64,000 bases of DNA from Odiellus spinosus. Its lineage: Eukaryota; Arthropoda; Arachnida; Opiliones; Phalangiidae. Shown piece after piece: positions 1 through 12,500 of this stretch. Made by a program: the position numbers and the translations under genes. Where the stretch lies: contig OY987225.1 of the NCBI GenBank assembly GCA_963920705.1, positions 11,132,158 to 11,196,157 on the forward strand. The letters run 5' to 3'. The notes beneath the pieces were generated by a model, which was not told the DNA's origin, did not search any database, and worked only from the letters and a program-made list of their open reading frames with translations. Position 1 is the stretch's first letter, and every line of letters begins with the position of its first letter.

Positions 1-252
1 TTCGAAAAGCATGATTCGAAAAGCATGATTCAAAAAGCATGATTCGAAAAGCATGATTCGAAAAGCATGATTCGAAAAGCATGATTCGAAAAGCATGATT
101 CGAAAAGCATGATTCGAAAAGCATGATTCGAAAAGCATGATTCGAAAAGCATGATTCGAAAAGCATGATTCGAAAAGCTTGATTCGAAAAGCATGATTCG
201 AATAGCTTTATTCGAATAGCTTGATTCGAAAAACATGATTCGAATAGCATGA

Positions 253-3200
253 TTCAAATAGCTTTATTCGAATAGCTTGATTCGAAAAACATGATTCGAA
301 TAGCATGATTCAAATAGCATGATTCGAAAAGCATGATTCGAAAAACGTGATTCGAATAACGTGATTCGAATAGCGTGATTCGAATAGCGTGATTCGAAAA
401 ACGTGATTCTAAAAACATGATTCGAAAAACGTAATTCGAAAAGCGTAATTTGAAAAGCGTGATTTGAAAAACGTGATTCGAAAAGCGTGATTCGAAAAAC
501 GTGATTCGAAAAACGTGATTCGAAAAACGTGATACAAAAAACGTGATTCGAAAAACGTGATTCGAAAAGCGTGATTCGAAAAGCGTTATTCGAAAAACAT
601 GATTCGAAAAGCATGATTCGAAAAGCATGATTCGAAAAGCATGATTCGAAAAGCATGATTCAAAAAGCATGATTCGAAAAGCATGATTCGAAAAGCATGA
701 TTCGAAAAACGTGATTCGAAAAGCGTGATTCGAAAAACGTGATTCGAAAAGCATGATTCGAAAAGCATGATTCGAAAAGCATGATTCGAAAAGCATGATT
801 CGAAAAGCATGATTCGAAAAGCATGATTCAAAAAGCATGATTCGAAAAGCATGATTCGAAAAGCATGATTCGAAAAGCATGATTCGAAAAGCATGATTCG
901 AATAGCTTGATTCGAATAGCTTGATTCGAATAGCTTGATTCGAAAAACATGATTCGAATAGCATGATTCGAATAGCATGATTCGAAAAGCGTGATTCGAA
1001 AAACGTGATTCGAATAACGTGATTCGAATAGCGTGATTCGAAAAACGTGATTCGAAAAACGTGATTCGAAAAACGTGATACGAAAAACGTGATTCTAAAA
1101 ACGTGATTCGAAAAGCGTGATTCGAAAACGTGATTCGAATAACGTGATTCGAATAGCGTGATTCGAAAAGCGTGATTCGAAAAGCGTGATTCGAAAAACG
1201 TGATTCGAAAAACGTGATTCGAATAACGTGATTCGAATAGCGTGATTCGAAAAGCGTGATTCGAAAAGCGTGATTCGAAAAACGTGATTCGAAAAACGTG
1301 ATTCGAAAAACGTGATTCGAATAACGTGATTCGAATAGCGTGATTCGAAAAGCGTGATTCGAAAAGCGTGATTCGAAAAACGTGATTCGAAAAACGTGAT
1401 TCGAAAAACGTGATTTTAAAAACGTGATTCGAAAAACGTGATTCGAAAAACGTGATTCGAAAAACGTGATTCGAAAAACGTGATTCGAAAAACGTGATTC
1501 GAAAAACGTGATTCGAAAAGCGTGATTCGAAAAGCGTGATTCGAAAAACATGATTCGAAAAGCATGATTCGAAAAGCATGATTCGAAAAGCATGATTCGA
1601 AAAGCATGATTCAAAAAGCATGATTCGAAAAGCATGATTCGAAAAGCATGATTCGAAAAACGTGATTCGAAAAGCGTGATTCGAAAAACGTGATTCGAAA
1701 AACGTGATTCGAAAAACGTGATTCGAAAAGCGTGATTCGAAAAACGTGATTCGAAAAGCATGATTCGAAAAGCATGATTCGAAAAGCATGATTCGAAAAG
1801 CATGATTCGAAAAGCATGATTCGAAAAGCATGATTCAAAAAGCATGATTCGAAAAGCATGATTCGAAAAGCATGATTCGAAAAACATGATTCGAAAAGCA
1901 TGATTCGAAAAGCATGATTCGAATAGCTTGATTCGAATAGCTTGATTCGAAAAACATGATTCGAATAGCATGATTCGAATAGCATGATTCGAAAAGCGTG
2001 ATTCGAAAAACGTGATTCGAATAACGTGATTCGAATAGCGTGATTCGAAAAACGTGATTCGAAAAACGTGATTCGAAAAACGTGATACGAAAAACGTGAT
2101 TCCAAAAACGTGATTCGAAAAGCGTGATTCGAAAAACGTGATTCGAGTAACGTGATTCGAATAGCGTGATTCGAAAAGCGTGATTCGAAAAGCGTGATTC
2201 GAAAAACGTGATTCGAAAAACGTGATTCGAATAACGTGATTCGAATAGCGTGATTCGAAAAGCGTGATTCGAAAAGCGTGATTCGAAAAACGTGATTCGA
2301 AAAACGTGATTCGAAAAACGTGATTTTAAAAACGTGATTCGAAAAACGTGATTCGAAAAACGTGATTCGAAAAACGTGATTCGAAAAACGTGATTCGAAA
2401 AACGTGATTCGAAAAACGTGATTCGAAAAGCGTGATTCGAAAAGCGTGATTCGAAAAACGTGATTCGAAAAGCATGATTCGAAAAGCATGATTCGAAAAG
2501 CATGATTCGAAAAGCATGATTCGAAAAGCATGATTCGAAAAGCATGATTCGAAAAGCATGATTCGAAAAGCATGATTCGAAAAGCATGATTCGAAAAGCT
2601 TGATTCGAAAAGCATGATTCGAATAGCTTTATTCGAATAGCTTGATTCGAAAAACATGATTCGAATAGCATGATTCGAAAAGCATGATTCGAAAAGCATG
2701 ATTCGAAAAGCATGATTCGAAAAGCATGATTCGAAAAGCATGATTCGAAAAGCATGATTCGAAAAGCTTGATTCGAAAAGCATGATTCGAATAGCTTTAT
2801 TCGAATAGCTTGATTCGAAAAACATGATTCGAATAGCATGATTCAAATAGCATGATTCTAAAAGCATGATTCGAAAAACGTGATTCGAATAACGTGATTC
2901 GAATAGCGTGATTCGAATAGCGTGATTCGAAAAACGTGATTCTAAAAACATGATTCGAAAAACGTGATTCTAAAAACATGATTCGAAAAACGTAATTCGA
3001 AAAGCGTAATTCGAAAAGCGTGATTCGAAAAACGTGATTCGAAAAGCGTGATTCGAAAACGTGATTCGAAAAACGTGATTCGAAAAACGTGATACGAAAA
3101 ACGTGATTCTAAAAACGTGATTCGAAAAACGTGATTCGAAAAGCGTGATTCGAAAAACGTGATTCGAATAACGTGATTCAAATAGCGTGATTCGAAAAGC

Positions 3201-4379
3201 GTGATTCGAAAAGCGTGATTCGAAAAACGTGATTCGAAAAACGTGATTCGAAAAACGTGATTCGAAAAACGTGATTCGAAAAACGTGATTCGAAAAACGT
3301 GATTCGAAAAACGTGATTCGAAAAACGTGATTCGAAAACGTGATTCGAAAAACGTGATTCGAAAAGCGTGATTCGAAAAGCTTGATTCGAAAAACATGAT
3401 TCGAATAACATGATTCGAATAGCATGATTCGAATAGCATGATTCGAAAAACATGATTCGAAAATCGTGATTCGAAAAACGTGATTCGAAAAACGTGATTC
3501 GAAAAGCGTGATTCGAAAAACGTGATTCGAAAAACGTGATTCGAAAAACGTGATTCGAAAAACGTGATTCGAAAAGCGTGATTCGAAAAGCGTGATTCGA
3601 AAAACGTGATTCGAAAAGCATGATTCGAAAAGCATGATTCGAAAAGCATGATTCGAAAAGCATGATTCGAAAAGCATGATTCGAAAAGCATGATTCGAAA
3701 AGCATGATTCGAAAAGCATGATTCGAAAAGCATGATTCGAAAAGCATGATTCGAAAAGCTTGATTCGAAAAGCATGATTCGAATAGCTTTATTCGAATAG
3801 CTTGATTCGAAAAACATGATTCGAATATCATGATTCGAAAAGCATGATTCGGAAAGCATGATTCGAAAAGCATGATTCGAAAAGCATGATTCGAAAAGCA
3901 TGATTCGAAAAGCATGATTCGAAAAGCTTGATTCGAAAAGCATGATTCGAATAGCTTTATTCGAATAGCTTGATTCGAAAAACATGATTCGAATAGCATG
4001 ATTCAAATAGCATGATTCTAAAAGCATGATTCGAAAAACGTGATTCGAATAACGTGATTCGAATAGCGTGATTCGAATAGCGTAATTCGAAAAACGTGAT
4101 TCTAAAAACATGATTCGAAAAACGTGATTCTAAAAACATGATTCGAAAAGCATGATTCGAAAAGCATGATTCGAAAAGCATGATTCGAAAAGCATGATTC
4201 GAAAAGCATGATTCGAAAAGCATGATTCGAAAAGCATGATTCGAAAAGCATGATTCGAAAAGCATGATTCGAAAAGCATGATTCGAAAAGCATGATTCGA
4301 AAAGCTTGATTCGAAAAGCATGATTCGAATAGCTTTATTCGAATAGCTTGATTCGAAAAACATGATTCGAATAGCATGA
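253..4379. repeat. Region A, super-unit 1 (4,127 bp)
   Basis: The unit runs from one TTCAAATAGCTTTA monomer (253) to the next (4380); I saw this variant only at 253, 4380 and 10142. Inside it, TTTTAAAAACGTGA occurs at 1414 and 2324 (910 bp, 65 monomers apart), and 13-bp monomers lie at 1121, 3052 and 3331. The stretch 264-2950 recurs in the next unit shifted by 4,127 bp at its left end and 4,113 bp at its right end. The stretch 2942-4111 recurs shifted by 5,022 bp. Unit boundaries are a convention set by the marker; the true exchange points are not resolved. Confidence 0.8.
1414..2323. repeat. 910-bp module (65 monomers), first example
   Basis: The spacing between successive TTTTAAAAACGTGA monomers at 1414 and 2324 is 910 bp. 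The same spacing recurs at 5541-6451, 12704-13614 and 25217-26127, and as 909 bp at 6451-7360, where one 13-mer accounts for the missing base. Close to the markers, flanking monomers agree at exactly this offset, for example 1321-1540 with 2231-2450. Farther away, whole monomers have been gained or lost. The module is an ancestral HOR period predating the split between regions A and C. Confidence 0.75.
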
Positions 4380-7300
4380 TTCAAATAGCTTTATTCGAAT
4401 AGCTTGATTCGAAAAACATGATTCGAATAGCATGATTCAAATAGCATGATTCGAAAAGCATGATTCGAAAAACGTGATTCGAATAACGTGATTCGAATAG
4501 CGTGATTCGAATAGCGTGATTCGAAAAACGTGATTCTAAAAACATGATTCGAAAAACGTAATTCGAAAAGCGTAATTTGAAAAGCGTGATTCGAAAAACG
4601 TGATTCGAAAAGCGTGATTCGAAAAACGTGATTCGAAAAACGTGATTCGAAAAACGTGATACAAAAAACGTGATTCGAAAAACGTGATTCGAAAAGCGTG
4701 ATTCGAAAAGCGTTATTCGAAAAACATGATTCGAAAAGCATGATTCGAAAAGCATGATTCGAAAAGCATGATTCGAAAAGCATGATTCAAAAAGCATGAT
4801 TCGAAAAGCATGATTCGAAAAGCATGATTCGAAAAACGTGATTCGAAAAGCGTGATTCGAAAAACGTGATTCGAAAAGCATGATTCGAAAAGCATGATTC
4901 GAAAAGCATGATTCGAAAAGCATGATTCGAAAAGCATGATTCGAAAAGCATGATTCAAAAAGCATGATTCGAAAAGCATGATTCGAAAAGCATGATTCGA
5001 AAAGCATGATTCGAAAAGCATGATTCGAAAAGCATGATTCGAATAGCTTGATTCGAATAGCTTGATTCGAATAGCTTGATTCGAAAAACATGATTCGAAT
5101 AGCATGATTCGAATAGCATGATTCGAAAAGCGTGATTCGAAAAACGTGATTCGAATAACGTGATTCGAATAGCGTGATTCGAAAAACGTGATTCGAAAAA
5201 CGTGATTCGAAAAACGTGATACGAAAAACGTGATTCTAAAAACGTGATTCGAAAAGCGTGATTCGAAAACGTGATTCGAATAACGTGATTCGAATAGCGT
5301 GATTCGAAAAGCGTGATTCGAAAAGCGTGATTCGAAAAACGTGATTCGAAAAACGTGATTCGAATAACGTGATTCGAATAGCGTGATTCGAAAAGCGTGA
5401 TTCGAAAAGCGTGATTCGAAAAACGTGATTCGAAAAACGTGATTCGAAAAACGTGATTCGAATAACGTGATTCGAATAGCGTGATTCGAAAAGCGTGATT
5501 CGAAAAGCGTGATTCGAAAAACGTGATTCGAAAAACGTGATTTTAAAAACGTGATTCGAAAAACGTGATTCGAAAAACGTGATTCGAAAAACGTGATTCG
5601 AAAAACGTGATTCGAAAAACGTGATTCGAAAAACGTGATTCGAAAAGCGTGATTCGAAAAGCGTGATTCGAAAAACATGATTCGAAAAGCATGATTCGAA
5701 AAGCATGATTCGAAAAGCATGATTCGAAAAGCATGATTCAAAAAGCATGATTCGAAAAGCATGATTCGAAAAGCATGATTCGAAAAACGTGATTCGAAAA
5801 GCGTGATTCGAAAAACGTGATTCGAAAAACGTGATTCGAAAAACGTGATTCGAAAAGCGTGATTCGAAAAACGTGATTCGAAAAGCATGATTCGAAAAGC
5901 ATGATTCGAAAAGCATGATTCGAAAAGCATGATTCGAAAAGCATGATTCGAAAAGCATGATTCAAAAAGCATGATTCGAAAAGCATGATTCGAAAAGCAT
6001 GATTCGAAAAGCATGATTCGAAAAGCATGATTCGAAAAGCATGATTCGAATAGCTTGATTCGAATAGCTTGATTCGAAAAACATGATTCGAATAGCATGA
6101 TTCGAATAGCATGATTCGAAAAGCGTGATTCGAAAAACGTGATTCGAATAACGTGATTCGAATAGCGTGATTCGAAAAACGTGATTCGAAAAACGTGATT
6201 CGAAAAACGTGATACGAAAAACGTGATTCCAAAAACGTGATTCGAAAAGCGTGATTCGAAAAACGTGATTCGAGTAACGTGATTCGAATAGCGTGATTCG
6301 AAAAGCGTGATTCGAAAAGCGTGATTCGAAAAACGTGATTCGAAAAACGTGATTCGAATAACGTGATTCGAATAGCGTGATTCGAAAAGCGTGATTCGAA
6401 AAGCGTGATTCGAAAAACGTGATTCGAAAAACGTGATTCGAAAAACGTGATTTTAAAAACGTGATTCGAAAAACGTGATTCGAAAAACGTGATTCGAAAA
6501 ACGTGATTCGAAAAACGTGATTCGAAAAACGTGATTCGAAAAACGTGATTCGAAAAGCGTGATTCGAAAAGCGTGATTCGAAAAACGTGATTCGAAAAGC
6601 ATGATTCGAAAAGCATGATTCGAAAAGCATGATTCGAAAAGCATGATTCGAAAAGCATGATTCGAAAAGCATGATTCGAAAAGCATGATTCGAAAAGCAT
6701 GATTCGAAAAGCTTGATTCGAAAAGCATGATTCGAATAGCTTTATTCGAATAGCTTGATTCGAAAAACATGATTCGAATAGCATGATTCGAAAAGCATGA
6801 TTCGAAAAGCATGATTCGAAAAGCATGATTCGAAAAGCATGATTCGAAAAGCATGATTCGAAAAGCATGATTCGAAAAGCTTGATTCGAAAAGCATGATT
6901 CGAATAGCTTTATTCGAATAGCTTGATTCGAAAAACATGATTCGAATAGCATGATTCAAATAGCATGATTCTAAAAGCATGATTCGAAAAACGTGATTCG
7001 AATAACGTGATTCGAATAGCGTGATTCGAATAGCGTGATTCGAAAAACGTGATTCTAAAAACATGATTCGAAAAACGTGATTCTAAAAACATGATTCGAA
7101 AAACGTAATTCGAAAAGCGTAATTCGAAAAGCGTGATTCGAAAAACGTGATTCGAAAAGCGTGATTCGAAAACGTGATTCGAAAAACGTGATTCGAAAAA
7201 CGTGATACGAAAAACGTGATTCTAAAAGCGTGATTCGAAAAACGTGATTCGAAAAACGTGATTCGAATAACGTGATTCGAATAGCGTGATTCGAAAAGCG

Positions 7301-7963
7301 TGATTCGAAAAGCGTGATTCGAAAAACGTGATTCGAAAAACGTGATTCGAAAAACGTGATTTTAAAAACGTGATTCGAAAAACGTGATTCGAAAAACGTG
7401 ATTCGAAAAACGTGATTCGAAAAACGTGATTCGAAAAACGTGATTCGAAAAACGTGATTCGAAAAGCGTGATTCGAAAAGCGTGATTCGAAAAACGTGAT
7501 TCGAAAAGCATGATTCGAAAAGCATGATTCGAAAAGCATGATTCGAAAAGCATGATTCGAAAAGCATGATTCGAAAAGCATGATTCGAAAAGCATGATTC
7601 GAAAAGCATGATTCGAAAAGCTTGATTCGAAAAGCATGATTCGAATAGCTTTATTCGAATAGCTTGATTCGAAAAACATGATTCGAATAGCATGATTCGA
7701 AAAGCATGATTCGAAAAGCATGATTCGAAAAGCATGATTCGAAAAGCATGATTCGAAAAGCATGATTCGAAAAGCATGATTCGAAAAGCTTGATTCGAAA
7801 AGCATGATTCGAATAGCTTTATTCGAATAGCTTGATTCGAAAAACATGATTCGAATAGCATGATTCAAATAGCATGATTCTAAAAGCATGATTCGAAAAA
7901 CGTGATTCGAATAACGTGATTCGAATAGCGTGATTCGAATAGCGTGATTCGAAAAACGTGATT

Positions 7964-9133
7964 CTAAAAACATGATTCGAAAAACGTGATTCTAAAAACA
8001 TGATTCGAAAAACGTAATTCGAAAAGCGTAATTCGAAAAGCGTGATTCGAAAAACGTGATTCGAAAAGCGTGATTCGAAAACGCGATTCGAAAAACGTGA
8101 TTCGAAAAACGTGATACGAAAAACGTGATTCTAAAAACGTGATTCGAAAAACGTGATTCGAAAAGCGTGATTCGAAAAACGTGATTCGAATAACGTGATT
8201 CGAATAGCGTGATTCGAAAAGCGTGATTCGAAAAGCGTGATTCGAAAAACGTGATTCGAAAAACGTGATTCGAAAAACGTGATTCGAAAAACGTGATTCG
8301 AAAAACGTGATTCGAAAAACGTGATTCGAAAAACGTGATTCGAAAAACGTGATTCGAAAACGTGATTCGAAAAACGTGATTCGAAAAGCGTGATTCGAAA
8401 AGCTTGATTCGAAAAACATGATTCGAATAACATGATTCGAATAGCATGATTCGAATAGCATGATTCGAAAAACATGATTCGAAAAACGTGATTCGAAAAA
8501 CGTGATTCGAAAAACGTGATTCGAAAAGCGTGATTCGAAAAACGTGATTCGAAAAACGTGATTCGAAAAACGTGATTCGAAAAACGTGATTCGAAAAGCG
8601 TGATTCGAAAAGCGTGATTCGAAAAACGTGATTCGAAAAGCATGATTCGAAAAGCATGATTCGAAAAGCATGATTCGAAAAGCATGATTCGAAAAGCATG
8701 ATTCGAAAAGCATGATTCGAAAAGCATGATTCGAAAAGCATGATTCGAAAAGCATGATTCGAAAAGCATGATTCGAAAAGCTTGATTCGAAAAGCATGAT
8801 TCGAATAGCTTTATTCGAATAGCTTGATTCGAAAAACATGATTCGAATAGCATGATTCGAAAAGCATGATTCGGAAAGCATGATTCGAAAAGCATGATTC
8901 GAAAAGCATGATTCGAAAAGCATGATTCGAAAAGCATGATTCGAAAAGCTTGATTCGAAAAGCATGATTCGAATAGCTTTATTCGAATAGCTTGATTCGA
9001 AAAACATGATTCGAATAGCATGATTCAAATAGCATGATTCTAAAAGCATGATTCGAAAAACGTGATTCGAATAACGTGATTCGAATAGCGTGATTCGAAT
9101 AGCGTAATTCGAAAAACGTGATTCTAAAAACAT
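7964..9133. repeat. Segment duplicated from 2942-4111
   Basis: This 1,170-bp stretch matches 2942-4111 at a constant offset of 5,022 bp, including its two 13-mers (3052/8074 and 3331/8353) and its CGGAAAGCATGA variants near 3850 and 8872. Only a few point differences separate the copies, for example ATATCATGA near 3825 against ATAGCATGA in the second copy. Shared single-base deletions make common descent secure, since independent identical indels are unlikely in an array with so few of them. Confidence 0.85.
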
Positions 9134-10141
9134 GATTCGAAAAACGTGATTCTAAAAACATGATTCGAAAAACGTAATTCGAAAAGCGTAATTCGAAAAG
9201 CGTGATTCGAAAAACGTGATTCGAAAAGCGTGATTCGAAAACGTGATTCAAAAAACGTGATTCGAAAAACGTGATACGAAAAACGTGATTCTAAAAACGT
9301 GATTCGAAAAACGTGATTCGAAAAGCGTGATTCGAAAAACGTGATTCGAATAACGTGATTCGAATAGCGTGATTCGAAAAGCGTGATTCGAAAAGCGTGA
9401 TTCGAAAAACGTGATTCGAAAAACGTGATTCGAAAAACGTGATTCGAAAAACGTGATTCGAAAAACGTGATTCGAAAAACGTGATTCGAAAAACGTGATT
9501 CGAAAAACGTGATTCGAAAACGTGATTCGAAAAACGTGATTCGAAAAGCGTGATTCGAAAAGCTTGATTCGAAAAACATGATTCGAATAACATGATTCGA
9601 ATAGCATGATTCGAATAGCATGATTCGAAAAACATGATTCGAAAAACGTGATTCGAAAAACGTGATTCGAAAAACGTGATTCGAAAAGCGTGATTCGAAA
9701 AACGTGATTCGAAAAGCGTGATTCGAAAAGCGTGATTCGAAAAACGTGATTCGAAAAGCGTGATTCGAAAAACGTGATTCGAAAAGCGTGATTCGAAAAA
9801 CGTGATTCGAAAAGCGTGATTCGAAAAACGTGATTCGAAAAGCATGATTCGAAAAGCATGATTCGAAAAGCATGATTCGAAAAGCATGATTCGAAAAGCA
9901 TGATTCGAAAAGCATGATTCAAAAAGCATGATTCGAAAAGCATGATTCGAAAAGCATGATTCGAAAAGCATGATTCGAAAAGCATGATTCGAAAAGCATG
10001 ATTCGAAAAGCATGATTCGAAAAGCATGATTCGAAAAGCATGATTCGAAAAGCATGATTCGAAAAGCTTGATTCGAAAAGCATGATTCGAATAGCTTTAT
10101 TCGAATAGCTTGATTCGAAAAACATGATTCGAATAGCATGA
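9134..10141. repeat. 1,160-bp-offset tandem duplicate of 7974-9021
   Basis: Markers in the preceding stretch reappear 1,160 bp downstream, including the 13-mers 8074/9234 and 8353/9513. The offset equals 83 monomers less two bases, as expected because the intervening unit carries two 13-mers. The right part diverges near 9,700, where GCGTGA and ACGTGA monomers alternate. The block ends at the third TTCAAATAGCTTTA marker (10142). Confidence 0.75.
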
Positions 10142-12500
10142 TTCAAATAGCTTTATTCGAATAGCTTGATTCGAAAAACATGATTCGAATAGCATGATTC
10201 AAATAGCATGATTCGAAAAGCATGATTCGAAAAACGTGATTCGAATAACGTGATTCGAATAGCGTGATTCGAATAGCGTGATTCGAAAAACGTGATTCTA
10301 AAAACATGATTCGAAAAACGTAATTCGAAAAGCGTAATTCGAAAAGCGTGATTCGAAAAACGTGATTCGAAAAGCGTGATTCGAAAAACGTGATTCGAAA
10401 AACGTGATTCGAAAAACGTGATACAAAAAACGTGATTCTAAAAACGTGATTCGAAAAACGTGATTCGAAAAGCGTGATTCGAAAAACGTGATTCGAATAA
10501 CGTGATTCGAATAGCGTGATTCGAAAAGCGTGATTCGAAAAGCGTGATTCGAAAAACGTGATTCGAAAAACGTGATTCGAAAAACGTGATTCGAAAAACG
10601 TGATTCGAAAAACGTGATTCGAAAAACGTGATTCGAAAAGCGTGATTCGAAAAGCTTGATTCGAAAAACATGATTCGAATAACATGATTCGAATAGCATG
10701 ATTCGAATAGCATGATTCGAAAAACATGATTCGAAAAACGTGATTCGAAAAACGTGATTCGAAAAACGTGATTCGAAAAGCGTGATTCGAAAAACGTGAT
10801 TCGAAAAACGTGATTCGAAAAACGTGATTCGAAAAGCGTGATTCGAAAAACGTGATTCGAAAAGCATGATTCGAAAAGCATGATTCGAAAAGAATGATTC
10901 GAAAAGCATGATTGGAAAAGCATGATTCGAAAAGCATGATTCAAAAAGCATGATTCGAAAAGCATGATTCGAAAAGCATGATTCGAAAAGCATGATTCGA
11001 AAAGCATGATTCGAATAGCTTGATTCGAATAGCTTGATTCGAATAGCTTGATTCGAAAAACATGATTCGAATAGCATGATTCGAATAGCATGATTCGAAA
11101 AGCGTGATTCGAAAAACGTGATTCGAATAACGTGATTCGAATAGCGTGATTCGAAAAACGTGATTCGAAAAACATGATTCGAGAAACGTGATTCGAAAAA
11201 CGTGATTCGAAAAACGTGATTCGAAAAGCATGATTCGAAAAGCATGATTCGAAAAGCATAATTCGAAAAACATGATTCGAAAAGCATGATTCGAAAAGCA
11301 TGATTCGAAAAGCATGATTCGAAAAGCATGATTCGAAAAGCATGATTCGAAAAGCATGATTCGAAAAGCATGATTCAAAAAGCATGATTCGAAAAGCATG
11401 ATTCGAAAAGCATGATTCGAAAAGCATGATTCGAAAAGCATGATTCGAAAAGCTTGATTCGAAAAGCATGATTCGAATAGCTTTATTCGAATAGCTTGAT
11501 TCGAAAAACATGATTCGAATAGCATGATTCAAATAGCATGATTCGAAAAGCATGATTCGAAAAACGTGATTCGAATAACGTGATTCGAATAGCGTGATTC
11601 GAATAGCGTGATTCGAAAAACGTGATTCTAAAAACATGATTCGAAAAACGTAATTCGAAAAGCGTAATTCGAAAAGCGTGATTCGAAAAACGTGATTCGA
11701 AAAGCGTGATTCGAAAAACGTGATTCGAAAAACGTGATTCGAAAAACGTGATACGAAAAACGTGATTCTAAAAACGTGATTCGAAAAACGTGATTCGAAA
11801 AGCGTGATTCGAAAAACGTGATTCGAATAACGTGATTCGAATAGCGTGATTCGAAAAGCGTGATTCGAAAAGCGTGATTCGAAAAACGTGATTCGAAAAA
11901 CGTGATTCGAAAAACGTGATTCCAAAAACGTGATTCGAAAAACGTGATTCGAAAAACGTGATTCGAAAAACGTGATTCGAAAAACGTGATTCGAAAAACG
12001 TGATTCGAAAAACGTGATTCGAAAAGCGTGATTCGAAAAGCTTGATTCGAAAAACATGATTCGAATAACATGATTCGAATAGCATGATTCGAATAGCATG
12101 ATTCGAAAAACATGATTCGAAAAACGTGATTCGAAAAACGTGATTCGAAAAACGTGATTCGAAAAGCGTGATTCGAAAAACGTGATTCGAAAAACGTGAT
12201 TGGAAAAACGTGATTCGAAAAGCGTGATTCGAAAAACGTGATTCGAAAAGCATGATTCGAAAAGCATGATTCGAAAAGAATGATTCGAAAAGCATGATTG
12301 GAAAAGCATGATTCGAAAAGCATGATTCAAAAAGCATGATTCGAAAAGCATGATTCGAAAAGCATGATTCGAAAAGCATGATTCGAAAAGCATGATTCGA
12401 AAAGCATGATTCGAATAGCTTGATTCGAATAGCTTGATTCGAATAGCTTGATTCGAAAAACATGATTCGAATAGCATGATTCGAATAGCATGATTCGAAA
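10142..12500. repeat. Region B1: GAATGA/TTGG subfamily
   Basis: This region lacks TTTTAAAAACGTGA and instead carries TTCGAAAAGAATGA followed 28 bp later by a TTGGAAAAGCATGA monomer. The pair occurs at 10884 and 12270 (1,386 bp, 99 monomers apart). The same pair appears five more times in 15.5-24 kb and nowhere else that I found, so it defines a subfamily. TTCTAAAAACATGA at 10296 and 11634 marks the internal repeat. The right boundary is approximate. Confidence 0.75.

Larger units (their letters stand above)
4380..10141. repeat. Region A, super-unit 2 (5,762 bp, expanded copy)
   Basis: This copy begins with the same TTCAAATAGCTTTA marker as the previous unit and has the same marker order, but it is longer. 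TTTTAAAAACGTGA occurs three times (5541, 6451, 7360) instead of twice, so a 909-910-bp module was duplicated once more. A second internal duplication has an offset of 1,160 bp: the 13-mers at 8074 and 8353 reappear at 9234 and 9513 with their surroundings. It also shows a loss of about 434 bp relative to the sum of these gains. This fits repeated unequal exchange rather than a single event. Confidence 0.75.
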
